A DNA stretch of 64,000 nt from Agapanthus africanus. Taxonomy: Eukaryota; Streptophyta; Magnoliopsida; Asparagales; Amaryllidaceae. A model generated the notes under the pieces. It saw only the letters and a program-made list of their open reading frames with translations. It made no database searches and was not told the origin of the DNA. The position numbers and the translations under genes are program-made. Every line of letters starts with the position of its first letter. Position 1 is the first letter of the stretch. The stretch spans positions 827,754,353 through 827,818,352 of the forward strand of contig CM057338.1 in NCBI GenBank assembly GCA_030015575.1, given 5' to 3'. Of the stretch, positions 36,869 through 49,130 are shown one piece after another.

Positions 36869-38161
36869 ATCCATAAGTTCATCCTTTAATTGTTCCTAGT
36901 CGAAGGTATATCGAGACGGGGAATTGATATTCCAGAGTAGACTAGAGTATACGCTTTTTGACCCATATGATGGGCGATGGATGATCCCATATCCATTAGT
37001 GTTTGACATCAAAAATGGTATACGGGTGCTCAGTGGAGACTGGGTAAACTGAACAGGACTCGCCGAGAACTCCTAGATGGTGTTATACCTGACGTCAGAT
37101 AGCAGTTCTCTGGTGACACTGGTACAGGTTAGTCTCTAGACCCAAGATCGTCATAGAGTCTTGTGTGATTCCCACTGTGCTTTGATTTCCACCTTACCAA
37201 GTTCAAGAGAGCATGCAAAACGGTGGTTTTTGGGTACAGTCCCGAGTCACATGGAGGCAATGAGCGATATGAGGGGATTCGTCTCTCCCGGTATTGGGGG
37301 TTGATGTTGCACTGTGCTCGATTGGCTATAACAGGAAGTCCTTGGCCAGGGCTGATACTGAGATTTACTGGTAAATGTTATCAGTAGTTTCTCGACCCGT
37401 TATGAGCCTCATATCGGCACGACTTATCAAGTTATTGGGGTTTGACGTTTACCATCTCTAGACTCGATATGCGATATATCAGACAAAGAGACCAGACTGT
37501 ACGGTAGTTTTACTTATTGGATTCACAGGAGTATGGACAAGCTTTCTAGTTGATATTATGATCGCTCAATACCCGGGTAGCCGTTACGTCCAGCTAGTAC
37601 CGCTGACGGCTTATGGGTGACTGATATGATCATCACCTACTGCCGGTGTATTGACGAGTCATTAGAGTCCTACATAGAGCTTTCCTAGCTCATGCGAAAC
37701 GAAGTAAGGAACATATGAGATATGTGTAGGACCGAGATTAATACGTGCATGTGATACCATATTCTATTCTCGCAATACAGGTTATATGAGATATAACCGT
37801 ATTATTGAATCAAGTGTTGATTCAATAATATGTTATATGTATATGTGATATGCATATAAATGATATTAGTCGGTTGTATGCGATACAACCGGGTTATTAA
37901 ATCAAGTGTTGATTTAATAATTTAATGTGTAATTATATATTTGATATATTAATGTATATTAACTAATATTAGCTCACTTAAGAAAATGTTTTCTCTTTGT
38001 ACATTTAATATATATGTGATATATGTTAATGTATTTATTTTTGTGTCATGCTAGATGATACATTGGACATGCGTGTATAAGACTCATACCATACTTAAAA
38101 TAATGTGAGGTTTTAATTATTAAGGGTAAATCAAAATTAGGTGAAAAATTGTCATGGTTGT
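36869..38161 (+). mobile_element. Copia LTR 3, first piece (diverged subfamily)
   Basis: The sequence matches the copia LTR from its inner part onward (compare 18570-19032, 32994-33990 and 44010-45100). Similarity is about 85-90% in the front part. It ends at the GTTGT target site (38157-38161) of the solo LTR. Confidence 0.78.
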
Positions 38162-40170
38162 TGTAACATTTTAAAAATAATTAAATAATTAATTAAATAA
38201 ATAAAATCGTTTAAGTGAATTTTATAATTTTCGGTAAAGTAAAACGTAGTTTTCATAAAACTAAACCGTAATTATTTTTCACTATAAATTTAAAAATACC
38301 TATTTTAATTATATTATTACTAGTAAATGGTGTTTATTTAGCCACTTATAAATTTTTAGTTTAATTAAATATTTTTCTTAAATTAATTATTTTAAATATT
38401 AACATAAGCTTTATTTTTACACTAAATTAGTGTAAATTACAAATTTGAATGGGTTTAATTAGAAAAAGTGAACCATTACATATTAGAATCAAGTGTGTTT
38501 CATGCAAAATTTATTTTCAAAATTTTACAATGGTTCTAGACCATTCTAGGTCAAATGGAGTGGAGAAAATAAAGAATTTTTAAATAAATTCATGAAAAGA
38601 CCTAATTGTGTGATATTTTTGTGAAACCTTCTACACTTTTCTTCACCTTTTCTCACTCTCCTCTCTTTTCCTCACCTCATGGCCGCCTCACCACCATGGG
38701 CAGCCCCAAAAATTTTCCCCCATCATTTTTGTATTAAAAATCATCAAAATTCATCAAAAATTCAATAAAACCCCCACAAAATCCTAATTAATTCCTACCC
38801 TCTATTCTTTGCTCATCTTTACATGGGTTTTAGAGATGGAAAGTATTCATTTTGGAGGCTTATTTTCATGTTTGGATTTCATGTTGTGGAGGTATAAATG
38901 TTCTTCTTTTGATTTATTGTTATTAGATGTTTCATTTAAGCATAATTAGATTTAATAAATAATTTCTATCTACAAGTTTTAAAATTCAAGTTAGGGTTTA
39001 TAAAATTAAGTTATGGTTTTTATTAATTAAGTAAGGTTATAATAACTAGTTTAACATTTTTAGAAGTGGAAAATCTTGTATGGATGATATATTGTAAATT
39101 TTTTATCCAAAATTGTTTAAATTAATCCATTTTGCAAACTAGATTTCTATATATTGTATATATTGGTGAGATAAAATTCCAATTAATTTTTGTAACACTA
39201 GATTGTGGTTTTAATGAGGATATTTACTTGTTAGTGGAATGAAAAACTTAAATTGGTTACTAGTTTCTATTGATAATTGAAAAATACTAATAAAAATGCT
39301 ATTTTGCTAACTAGATTTTGGAAATTCTTAAATAAATGAGGATTAAAATCTAAATTATGATTTCATTATATTATTATCATCATGAATTGTAGTTTAATGC
39401 ATTAATTCATGCAAAATCCAGTTTAGATGTGATATTGTGAAAATTTTCCTTAAAAGTATCGAAATCGGGCAAGTTTGCAAACTAGAATTTTTAAACTAAT
39501 ATAAATTAGGGTGTTAAAAATATAGTGATGGTTTATATAGTCTAGTTATGCTAATTAATGAATACTATGACCATTAGTTTCTTTTAAACATCAAGTTTTG
39601 AAGTAAAACGGTAAATTGGTGTTTTCAGGTTTTACGGAATCGGACGATTTGATCGATTTTTAAGGTTTCGATGAATTAAATCATGTTTTATATTATAAGT
39701 AATGAGTTTTATAACTATGAGTTGTTTGTTGATGCTTATCTCGATCAATCGGCGTTTGTACGCCGATATCAAGCGATATTTGGTTCTTTTGGATGAGCGG
39801 GACATAGGTTTTAACCTATGCGCGTTTCGTGCGTCGTTTTGATGTTGTCCGTGATTCAGTTTACGATATTATATGTGTTTGCGTATAGGTACCCCTCACG
39901 TGGACTGCGGGCGATGAAGAAGAGGATGGCGACACCGTCTTCGGCAGACAAGGACCAGGTGAGTAGATGTATATCTACGGGGGGAAGTCGGGTGGATGGC
40001 GTTTAGCACCCCCGCAAACGTAGAATAGGGATAGTACTTATTGTCATTAGGAAGCCAGACGTGACCTTAGAATTTCAGTGAGTAGTGACCTTAGGTTGGA
40101 CTAGATTGATTTAGAAAGACCTTACCCGAGGATGAATATCTTGGAGGAGATTCGTAGGTTTCAGGTAGAT

Positions 40171-40264
40171 ACACACACGCACACACTGAAACACGACGTG
40201 GTGTATACGTGTATGTGTGTGTGTATATATATAGGACTAGGTGTAGGTATATATATATATATAC
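40171..40264. repeat. Mixed dinucleotide microsatellite
   Basis: Short CA-rich, TG-rich and TA-rich runs (for example TGTGTGTGTATATATATA) follow one another inside the solo LTR. Confidence 0.8.
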
Positions 40265-40499
40265 ACAATACGTATATGTGATACAAGGATGTGATATGAT
40301 ACACGGGGATGAAACAATATAACTGGGCTTGATGCCGTGATTCTTGGCTTTACGGTCGTTTTATGATGTTAGCGGATCATTAGAAAATGAGATAATGAAT
40401 AGGTATACATAAATAATAAAGGGTGGTGATGATATTGAAGTATATGGGACTCTAAAATAGAACCCGGACCGTAACCTGTGCCTGAAATTCTGATATGAT

Positions 40500-40634
40500 A
40501 TCATATAGGTGTGACTTGATTACGACATCATATAGGTGTGACTTGATTTCAATATCATATATGTGTGACTTGATTACGATATCATATAGGTGTGACTTGA
40601 TTACGATATGATCTAAGTGTGACTTAATCACAAT
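40500..40634. repeat. 27-bp minisatellite, five units
   Basis: The unit is of the form ATCATATAGGTGTGACTTGA plus seven bases. Units start at 40500, 40527, 40554, 40581 and 40608, with the last one more diverged. Confidence 0.88.
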
Positions 40635-42830
40635 ATGATACATATGACATGATATTTCTGAGGATAAATTAACGATGTATATTTATACTGACAATGATAT
40701 ATGATTGATGTATACGATTACAGTATAGCACCTTGATCTTGACATGTGCTGATGATGATATTATACGAATGATGAGACACGTAGGTGATACTTGATCCGT
40801 ACCCCGATATTGGGATGCCGTACGATGGATTTTACCGTACGAGGCATAGATATGATGATTGATCCGCACTCTTGATTCGAGAAAGCCGTACTACGTACGT
40901 GACGCTATTGAGGCTGGATCGCCGACTATTAGAGATATGGATTCAGACCTTAGATGGACTCTTATTTCTTATTGACTAGTTTCTTAGGTTTAGTTCCTTA
41001 GGAGGTTAGATGGACCCTAGTTTAGGCTCGAGTCATATAGTTGTAGTTATACTTGTATATCACAGATGAGGGGTTATTACGCATCCGTCTTTACATTCAT
41101 ACCGTAATCATAATGGTGCATGTTCATTCATATGTTTCTATAATCAGAATAAAACTTTGCCTGTTAGGACACCAGCACCATTACCGATGATGCGCATATT
41201 CCACGCACACTTATTTTCCGGCTCACAGACATCATCATCGGTAATTGCTATGTCACGTACACTTTAGATCATATTATCTTTTATTGATACAATCAGCTAA
41301 CAGATAGATCGATATAATATTGTGATTACTCTCTGGTGTTAGTATAGACATGGTATTTATTACTTAGACATTTCATGCATTCGCATTTTCATGTTATCAT
41401 GCAGTATTATGGGGCATATGCCGACACTTATCATATACTTACTCATGATTTTGGGATTTTGGATTTCTATGAGATTTCTGGATTTTTGAGGAAAACCGCA
41501 AGAATATATAAAAACTTCTCTCTCTCTCATCCTCTCTTTTTAAAACATAAGATACGGTTTTCTCGTGATGTATGTGTCGTCCACCATGAAATTTCATGTT
41601 TTCTGTTGGATTTCGAGACCCGATTCGAGGAGTGGATGAACCGTCTCGGGTACATGGTGGGCCCGGTATGGTACCCCGGGGCAAGAAGATCGAGTTGTAG
41701 ACGATGAGCCTGGCAGGGGAGGACTACCTACCGGTGATGTCTGGCGCGGCGGATATCCGGAGGATACCGACCGTTGTCGTGAGATTTGATGATATGGGCC
41801 GATCCGGACTGACGGAGCCCGAGATGTTGAGACTACGAGACATTGAGATTATGAGGTATTGAGACTTGAGATTTACATGTTTTGTGTCGATACTTGACAT
41901 GGATTTCCATGGATTTCATCGTTGATATTTCAGATTTCTATACACATTTTACCATGATAAAAGTTAAAAATTTCTTATACAGATATATCTAGATTTCAGG
42001 ATTGGTTATTTCACATTCATGGTGCATGCATACTCATTCACATGACATAGTTCTATATGAGGCACTGATACGAGCACGGAGCATTTGCACTTACACGTAG
42101 CTTATTATCCTGTCTTTACTTGATGACTAGTAGTATATTAGTATATTATTATGTCCTAGGACAGCGTCGTGCATTCGATTTCTTTTCGCAGATATCTTCT
42201 ACTCATGAGTTGGCAACTCACCCCCGTTGTGCCAAATTTTATTACAGGTTCGATGTACAGGTTTTCCTGGCAGCTTGCTGGCACATCTTTTCACTCAGGG
42301 TGATTTGCACTGTAGGTTGGTTCACTTGTATCTGGACCGCCATTTTACTTTTATTATTTCATTTGTATCTAGAAAGCTCCATCAACCAAACTTGTATTAC
42401 TTTATAGTTTACTGGATCAGTTGTTTATTTCGACCTTAGAGCCACGCTTGTATTATTATGATATTTGGTGGTTTTGTTTTCTTTTGAGTTTTGAGCCTCG
42501 CCCTTTGGCGTTGTATACTATTGTGCATTGATGTGGTTGTTTCCGCCTTTTGGCGTAGAGCTAGCTCCCGTTTAGGGATGCTTTTTATTGTTTGTATATA
42601 TATTATTCTTGTTTGTACCCGTTTGGGGCCAGTTTTTACAAAGGAGACTCTGCCGAAATTTTTGAGAAAATTGGAGGTTCCTTTTAAACTTGTTTTCTAC
42701 ATGTTTTTCTTTACTTCTTCTTCTTTTTATGGTTTAGATTTATGGGCTTAGGCTTACTTAGGTTACGTTGCGCCTCTAGACGCTTCATAATCTAAGTGCC
42801 GGTCACGTTCCGTACTTTCGGGTCGTGACA

Positions 42831-43490
42831 GTTGTGAAGCTTGTAGAAGCTTGTATTAACTATTGACTTAGTCTACTAATTTTGTCTTACCTTAGATATT
42901 TATTAACCTAACCATTATCATAAGCCATGGTTAACTCTCTACATGAGATATATATGATATTTTCTCACCCATGGTTGCTAGAATTTTCACCACTTGAGTT
43001 TCTTCTTCATCTCTTTCCTAGCTCTCTTGAGTTTTGAATGAGGTGAAAAGAAAAAGAGAAAAATTATTCTAAAGTGAGCAAAATTCCTACTTCACCAATA
43101 TATCCCAAACTAGCCATTTAGTATAAGTTGTTCACTTCACTAATTCTCAATTAGTGAAGAGGTTGCTTGGGCTAGAGTCCCCTCGACGTAGATCATCTTC
43201 GGCCTCGAAGACTTCAAGCAAGCTTGTTCATTTCGCTTTGTGGAGCCTAACTAGAGTCCGGGAGATCACTACTTGGAGCGAAGGGACTACTACACGGAGC
43301 TTTAGAAGTGAAGGACCGGTCTACAAAGGTTGTATTCCTCATTCACTTAGTGTAATGTTTGATTACATGCTAGCTTACCCTAATTCCTCTAGTTAGATCC
43401 TCGGTTATGGGTTGCTTAGCACTCTAGGTTTTTTAAAATTGCATGCTTGATGCCCTAGAAAACATAGTGAGGGTGCTAAGGAATCTTTCA
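42831..43490 (+). mobile_element. Copia LTR 3, second piece (LTR end)
   Basis: It begins with the second GTTGT copy, then continues the LTR with motifs shared with 33800-34510 (TAGATCATCTTCGG, GAGTCCGGGAG, CTACAAAGGTTGTA). Identity is about 75%, lower than between LTR 1 and LTR 2. It ends GGAATCTTTCA at 43490. Confidence 0.75.
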
Positions 43491-43757
43491 TGAGGCTCCA
43501 TCCGTCTCACCGCCATAAGATGCGGGCCCGTTGCCCTCTAGAACCCGGCTATTCGTGCACTCCACCGTGGGGTAATCCTAGTACAGAAAAGAAAATAAGT
43601 ACAACGGTGACATCGACCTCAACCCGGTCGTGCCCCAAACAAATAATATACAAATGGACAGTGACGGCAGTCCACATGTCGGACGCTCTCCCCACAATAT
43701 CAAATGTACAAATGAAACTAAACTATACTACCATTGCACCCAAGCTATCCACACGAC
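43491..43757 (-). mobile_element. Leader piece of a minus-strand copia (distal part)
   Basis: On the minus strand this matches the copia leader at about 13380-13560 and 47470-47650 (TTTGGGGCACGACCGGGTTG, TAGCCGGGTTCTAGAGG). It is therefore the continuation of the leader at 54155-54830, split by the young copia at 43758-54154. The array 1-43490 joins it at 43490/43491, which suggests that the array inserted into this leader. Confidence 0.72.
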
Positions 43758-45978
43758 TGTTAGTTATATGTATGCCCTAGAGGCCATTACTGTACATATG
43801 ATGTATATTGTAGTGGATGCTAGGACGTATATAGGGAGGACTTTCTTGCTCGACATGATAGTATGCTATCTGGTTACACTTTACCTTAACGTGTACACTG
43901 ACTGTCTCTCTGTTACATGTTGGTAAAGCCCTTAGGATGTGTACTTGACTACCGGGACTATGATGCAGATCATACTAGTGGGGACAGATAGTCTATAAGT
44001 ACATCCTTCAAAGTCCCTAGTCGTGGGTGTATCGAGACGGGGCATCGATATACCAGAGTAGACTAGCGTATACCTTCTCGACCCATACAGATGGGCGATG
44101 GATGATCCCATATCCATTGGTGTTTGACATCAGAGATGATATACGGGTGCTCAGTAGAGACTGGGTACACTGGACGGACTCGCCGAGAACTCCCAGATGG
44201 TATTATACCTTACGTCAGATGGCAGTTCTCTGGTGACACTGGTACAGAGTAGTCTGTTGACCCGAGATCGTCATAGAGTCTTGTGTGGTTCCCACTGTGC
44301 TTTGATTTCCATCTTACCATGTCCAAGAGGGCGTGCAAAACGGTGGTTTTTGGGTACAGTCCCGAATCACATGGAGGCAATGAGCGATAGGAGGGGATTC
44401 GTCTCTCCCGGTATAGGGAGTTGATGTTGCGCTGTGTTCGATTGGCTATAACAGGAAATCCCTGGCCAGGGTTGTTGAGATTTACTGGTAAGTGTTACCA
44501 GTAGTTTCTCGAATTGTTATAGACCTCATATCGACACGACTTATCGAGCTATTGGGGTCTGACGTTTACCACCCCTAGGCGAGATATGTGACAGATCAGA
44601 CGATCAGACCGGACTGTACGGTAGTGTTACTGGTTGGATTCACTGGAGTGTGAGCGGGATTGCTCGTCGATCTTCTGATCGCTCAATACCCGGGTGGCCG
44701 TTACGTTTAGCAGACCGCTTGCGGCTTGTGGGTGATTGATATGATCATCATCTGCTGCCGGCGTATTGACGAGTCTTTAGAGTCCTACACAGAGGTTTCC
44801 TAGCTCAAGCGAAACGAAATAGGAGCGCGTATGAGATATGTGCGGGACCGAGAATGATACCAGTATGTGATACTGTATTCGATTCTCGCGATATGTGACA
44901 TTGATCGGTTATATGCGATATAGCAGGGTTATCGGATCAAGTGTTGATTCGATAAGTTGTTACTGTTGATATTAGTCGGTTATATGCGATATGACCGGAT
45001 CATTAAATCAAGTGTTGATTTAATGATTTAATGCATAATTATATATTTGATATATTACTTTGCATTAACTAGTATCGGTTCACTTAAGATGGATTTTCTC
45101 ACCCGGATGTGCGCATTGTATATGCGATATATTTTTGTGCACTTGATTGTATCATGTTTGATGATGCATGCAAAATTGGTTAGTGTAAAGAATTAAACCT
45201 AGGTTAAGTAAATGGTTAAGGTTTCTTTTTATTTGTCCATTCATTTATCTTTTTATTTGGATTAAAATGAAATGACAAAAGAAAACAAAATGGTTATCAT
45301 TCTTTCTTTCTTTCATGAAGCTTCATGAAGCTTTGACCATATGACCATTTTGTCTTCAAGCTTAACCCTAACCATTCTTTTAACCTTAGTCATTTCTCTA
45401 CACCTAACTATAGTTAATGTTATGATAAGGATTCTTTTTATTTTTTCTAGATTCTAATTAACTTATCATATCATTATCTTCTTCTTCTTCATCTTCAACC
45501 TTGAAGAAAGCTTTCTACCAACAATGGTGGAATGTGAAAATGAGTGAGAAATCCAATTCTAAAGTGAACCCACTTCCTATTTCTTCATCCTCTACCTCTT
45601 GCCAAGTAGTAGAGTGTGTTTTCTTCATATGTTTCTGGACTTGGTGAAGTTGGAGCTTGATCTAGCGATGCCTCGACGTAGATCATCTTCGGCATGGACA
45701 TCGACGACCTAGCTCGCCATTTCTCCGACGAAGCCGACGCTAGAGCCCGGGAATTCATTTGGACAGCGAGGGGACTTCGTTGCGGAGCTTTGGAGGTGGA
45801 GAACCGGATCTACAAAGGTTGTATTTCCGTTTACTTGTAGTTAAGTGTTAACTAGTTTATTGTTTCGCCTAGAAATCTAGCCAACGATCCGTTCTAGGGT
45901 TTCTCGGCACCGTTTAAATTTGAAATTGGCATGGTTGATGCCTTGTGAGACCTCATTAGGGTGTCTAGGAACCCTACT
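43758..45978 (+). repeat. 5' LTR of the young copia
   Basis: The LTR is 2221 bp and starts TGTTAGTTATATGTATGCCC. It ends ACCCTACT, where the 3' LTR has ACCCTACA. A TATATAG-like motif lies at 43828-43834, but its position near the LTR start makes it a weak promoter candidate. Confidence 0.92.
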
Positions 45979-45979
45979 G

Positions 45980-45992
45980 TGGTATCAGAGCC
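45980..45992 (+). other. Primer binding site, initiator tRNA-Met type (young copia)
   Basis: TGGTATCAGAGCC is intact, 1 bp after the 5' LTR. An intact site in an element with a decayed coding region fits selection for copying in trans. Confidence 0.9.
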
Positions 45993-48900
45993 TAGCTAGA
46001 GCCTTAGGCGAAATCTAGACGACGTTTGAATCCCGATCGAACCCGAAACCCCATTTTTCCCATGCTCTCTGTACTTTTTTCAAAACAGTGCATTTTTCCA
46101 TATTAAAAATATGCAGAAAATTAAGCAGGGTATTATATGAATTACTGTGAAATACGGGGGCCTAATTCAATTAAACCACCACGGAACCGCGGCACGTGCT
46201 TGGCATGTGCGGCGGTTCCGCGGCCTTATGGTCTCCTCTTGCGTTGACTTTTGCACAGTAATTCCTATTTTACAGTGATGAGTTCTCTGGGTATTTTTAA
46301 TATTTATTCAAGAGTTGAATAATCTGGGATGTTTTGGAGCTTCGATGATTCGATCGGGTTTATCAGACTTTGTCTATGTGCCTTTCCGGATAAATTTTAG
46401 AATATGTTAAAAAGTTCGACCGGATATAAATACCCAATTTTTCCCCTGTCGGGAAATTTCCAAGTGTTGGATTTTTCCGTAGTTTAACGACGTTCTAAGT
46501 AGTGCAAGTAACGCGATGGACCCTCTAGAAGACAACAAACCTTAACTCGATTATGTGACCGTCTTGAACTGCCCTTTGAACCTTCGGGTTTGGGGCAGTA
46601 CGGCGTGCCACATGTGAGGCGTTGGCTTGACCCTTCTACGGCTGGACCGTTGGTACTGAGGCACGAACTGAATGTTGTTAGACTTGTTTCATGTGTTGAT
46701 CTGTATCGGGAAAACTTGGGTGTTTGACTGTTCGATCGAAAAGTTTAACATTTTCTATTTATCTGGAATGGGATACAATAATTGGAATTCACAAAAGTTA
46801 TGAGATAACTGAATGAATGTTATAAACATAGCAGTTTAGTCTCACTTGATCGGTTGCCACGGAATTTTGATGTGATCAAAAGTCCGTCGCAATCACGTAG
46901 TGTACGCGGATACTCGCCGGGTAAACTTAATAGACAGCCTCACTCCATAGCCCCGACCAAGTGACTGTAGGAGAACCCCGTCGCCGAAAGCATCCGTTCG
47001 GGTGTTCGCGGTAGCGGTGTTCCGCCTTGGTGCACTTCGTCGACGGTATCAGGGGTGTGGCCGCCTACTAAAGTTTTAGACGAGCATTCGATCAGTTTTT
47101 CGGGAATCTTGTTGAATTGCCCGACTTGATATTGAAAAGTGTTTTCGATAATGAGACTAAAATGCGGGGTTTATAATTGTTAGGCATGCGATGTCTAAGT
47201 AATTCATTTGGTCAGGCATGCGATGTCTGAGGTGGTTGCGGATTCCAACTGTTGTAGTTTTACACTTTCTTTTCTGTGACCGTAAGTGTAATATGTGATA
47301 TCGCCGGTTTCGTTGCTATATGTCAACGACAATTGGGATGCGCATATTTACTTACGTTGATGACATGTGATGTTATGTGTTGCTGGATATGTTATATTGG
47401 ATCGTCGTGTTCGAATAGCCGGGGGGGTTTTATGTGAGATGAGTGTTTTTCATTTTCATTCATGTAAAAACTTGTATGTAATATTCTTTTATTGGGGCAC
47501 TTCCAGGTTGCGGAAGATGTCACCTTTTGTATATTATTTACTTTTCCGCACTAGGATAGACCCAAGTAGGAGGGCACAAGTAACCGGGTTCTGGAGTCCA
47601 GTGGGAGACCAACTCGAGGAGTCGGGTCCGGGTCTCCTAACTCCAGAATTGGTAGGGTTGCTTGCCGCTCTCGTAGGGGTCTTGGGGTGTGGGTTTGGCT
47701 ATTCATCGCGACCGTGGAATCCGTGTTTTATACTGGCTCGTATTGAAAACACGGACGTCCTAGTATATCCAATATTTCATATGATTCTTCTGCTGCGATA
47801 TCTGTGATGTGATCATGTGATGTTCTGTGATAGATACTGTATATAGTATACATGATATATTATATAGACGTTACTTATGTTTTACACCCGCGCTAGCCCT
47901 GCCCCGCTCTGCCGTTAGTTACCTAACCTAACGGTGCACGAGGGGACATCGAGGCGAATGCGGATGGCATAAGTGTACGTCGTATTTATCTGTGATGTTT
48001 AGGTATTTAAATGATGGGACTTCATTAATATGATTAATGAAATAAAAGAAACCTAAGATGTTGTAGAATCGAATTTCAAAATTAAAACAGGTAGCTACAG
48101 TTCTTGCTTTGCACAGCGGTATATGTGATATATCCTGCACCTTATTCGATAAGGAAAGGACCGAGATCCCTTCACCGGGAGTGACTCCTTTAGCAATAAC
48201 TGGCAGATGCTACAACCCTCGGTTTGTCTTTTGATTGCTTTTAAGAGTTTTTGCTTTGCACAGTGATATATATGATATATCCCGCACCTCATTCAACGAG
48301 GAAAGGACCGACGATCCCTTCACCGGGAGTGACTCCTTTAGCAAAACTAGAAAAGCCTCAAAAACACTCCATTTCAAAATTCATTCGATCCTACAACGAT
48401 ATCAAGTTCATTACGCAATAGGTTTTCAGAAAAACCTGTCGTAGCCCTCCGTCATTTCAGATAAATCCTGTTTAGTATTCGTGCTGCGTTTGTTGACCTT
48501 GTCAAGGCGCAGTGTGCGGTAGCTAACCAGTATTTATCTGCTTATGCATATGATGCAGATTGGGTTAGGGTAGTCGTGCGGCCTTGTTGACCTTGTCAAG
48601 GGTCGTGCGGGTGGGTTTGATTCAATCAAGAAATGACGGGTTGAACTTGACTTGCGGTCTATGGTTTGTTGACCTTGTCAAGGTCATAGATCGTTCGGGG
48701 CAAAATATTATCGGGAATTTCAAGTGTTGAAATTTGCAATGAGATTGCATACCTTCTATGAGATAGTTGGATCCCGATACCCACTGCGAGTAATTGTTAC
48801 TCCTGGGAGAGTTTTACACTTTGCAATTAGCCGATCAAGTAGGTGTCTAGAAAGGTGTCAACGGGGTTACGCCTCTGGGAAAACGAGGTTTACAGTAATT

Positions 48901-49130
48901 AGGTCCGTGCGAAAGCACGGGGAACCTCCCTCAAAGTACCGACACTGGCCTGGCTGAATGATTGGCGAACTTGTAGAGTGTAATTAATCCCGGCTAGTCT
49001 TTCCTTTTAGGGTTTGAAGGAAGATTTGATAAAAACAGTGGGAGCCATCCTGATTAGATAAAATATATATAACCAATCTGATCTTGCAAGAGCGCACGCA
49101 GAGTGTTTTCTTCTCTCTCTCTCCAGGTAG
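45993..49130 (+). other. Leader of the young copia, with two hairpin modules
   Basis: This 3.1-kb leader is longer than in the array because a segment of roughly 370 bp near its start appears twice in diverged form (about 46020-46390 and 46390-46760). The first carries the GC palindrome pair (46179-46225). The second carries a different hairpin (about 46562-46608, GAACTGCCC with GGGGCAGTA). The tandem repeat (48108-48350) and three TTGACCTTGTCAAGG palindromes (48492-48690) are kept. Confidence 0.72.
46179..46225. repeat. Paired GC-rich palindromes in the young copia leader
   Basis: The arms are CCACGGAACCGCGGC (46179-46193) and GCGGCGGTTCCGCGGCC (46209-46225). They lie about 190 bp after the primer site, as in the array. 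Confidence 0.82.

Larger units (their letters stand above)
38162..42830 (-). mobile_element. Solo gypsy-type LTR, 4.67 kb, possibly Tekay/Del-like
   Basis: Read on the minus strand this starts TGTCACGACCCGAAAGTACG and ends AAATGTTACA. It is flanked by perfect GTTGT duplications (38157-38161 and 42831-42835). No gag or pol domain, primer site or second LTR is seen, so a solo LTR left by recombination between two LTRs is the simplest reading. The start resembles that of long chromoviral LTRs (Tekay/Del type) from general knowledge; the lineage is not proven. The AT-rich half (38162-39700) includes GCCGCCTCACCACCATGGGC near 38682. A (CA)n/(TG)n/(TA)n tract lies at 40171-40264 and a 27-bp minisatellite at 40500-40634. 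Confidence 0.78.
1..43490 (+). mobile_element. Ty1/copia tandem array (LTR-internal-LTR-internal-LTR), Angela/TAR-like, interrupted by three insertions
   Basis: Copia sequence runs through this stretch on the + strand and is interrupted by three later elements. With those set aside, the order is LTR 1 (1-229 and 12225-12520), internal region with pol (12521-18315), LTR 2 (18316-19032 and 32994-34510), an internal leader without coding region (34511-36868), and LTR 3 (36869-38156 and 42831-43490). LTR 1 and LTR 2 are each followed by an initiator tRNA-Met primer binding site, so LTR 2 is shared by two units. LTR 1 and LTR 2 differ by roughly 6-7% over the 525 bp visible in both. LTR 3 is clearly more distant and looks like another subfamily. 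The left end is outside the window. The right end is CA at 43490. The array is a fossil and cannot move by itself. Confidence 0.75.

Noticed and set aside
40500-40634. Regular 27-bp repeats that might suggest a CRISPR-like array
   Set aside because: Units are contiguous without spacers, in plant retroelement DNA; it is a minisatellite.
41375-41707. Open frame of 110 codons in the solo LTR
   Set aside because: No recognisable motif, antisense to the LTR, low-complexity surroundings.
43828-43834. TATATAG as copia promoter TATA box
   Set aside because: It lies only 70 bp from the LTR start in a 2.2-kb LTR, with no support for transcription start nearby; not listed as a feature.
47367-47807. 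Open frame of 146 codons in the young copia leader
   Set aside because: The collinear leaders at 13260-13700 and 35230-35670 do not keep it, and no motif is seen.
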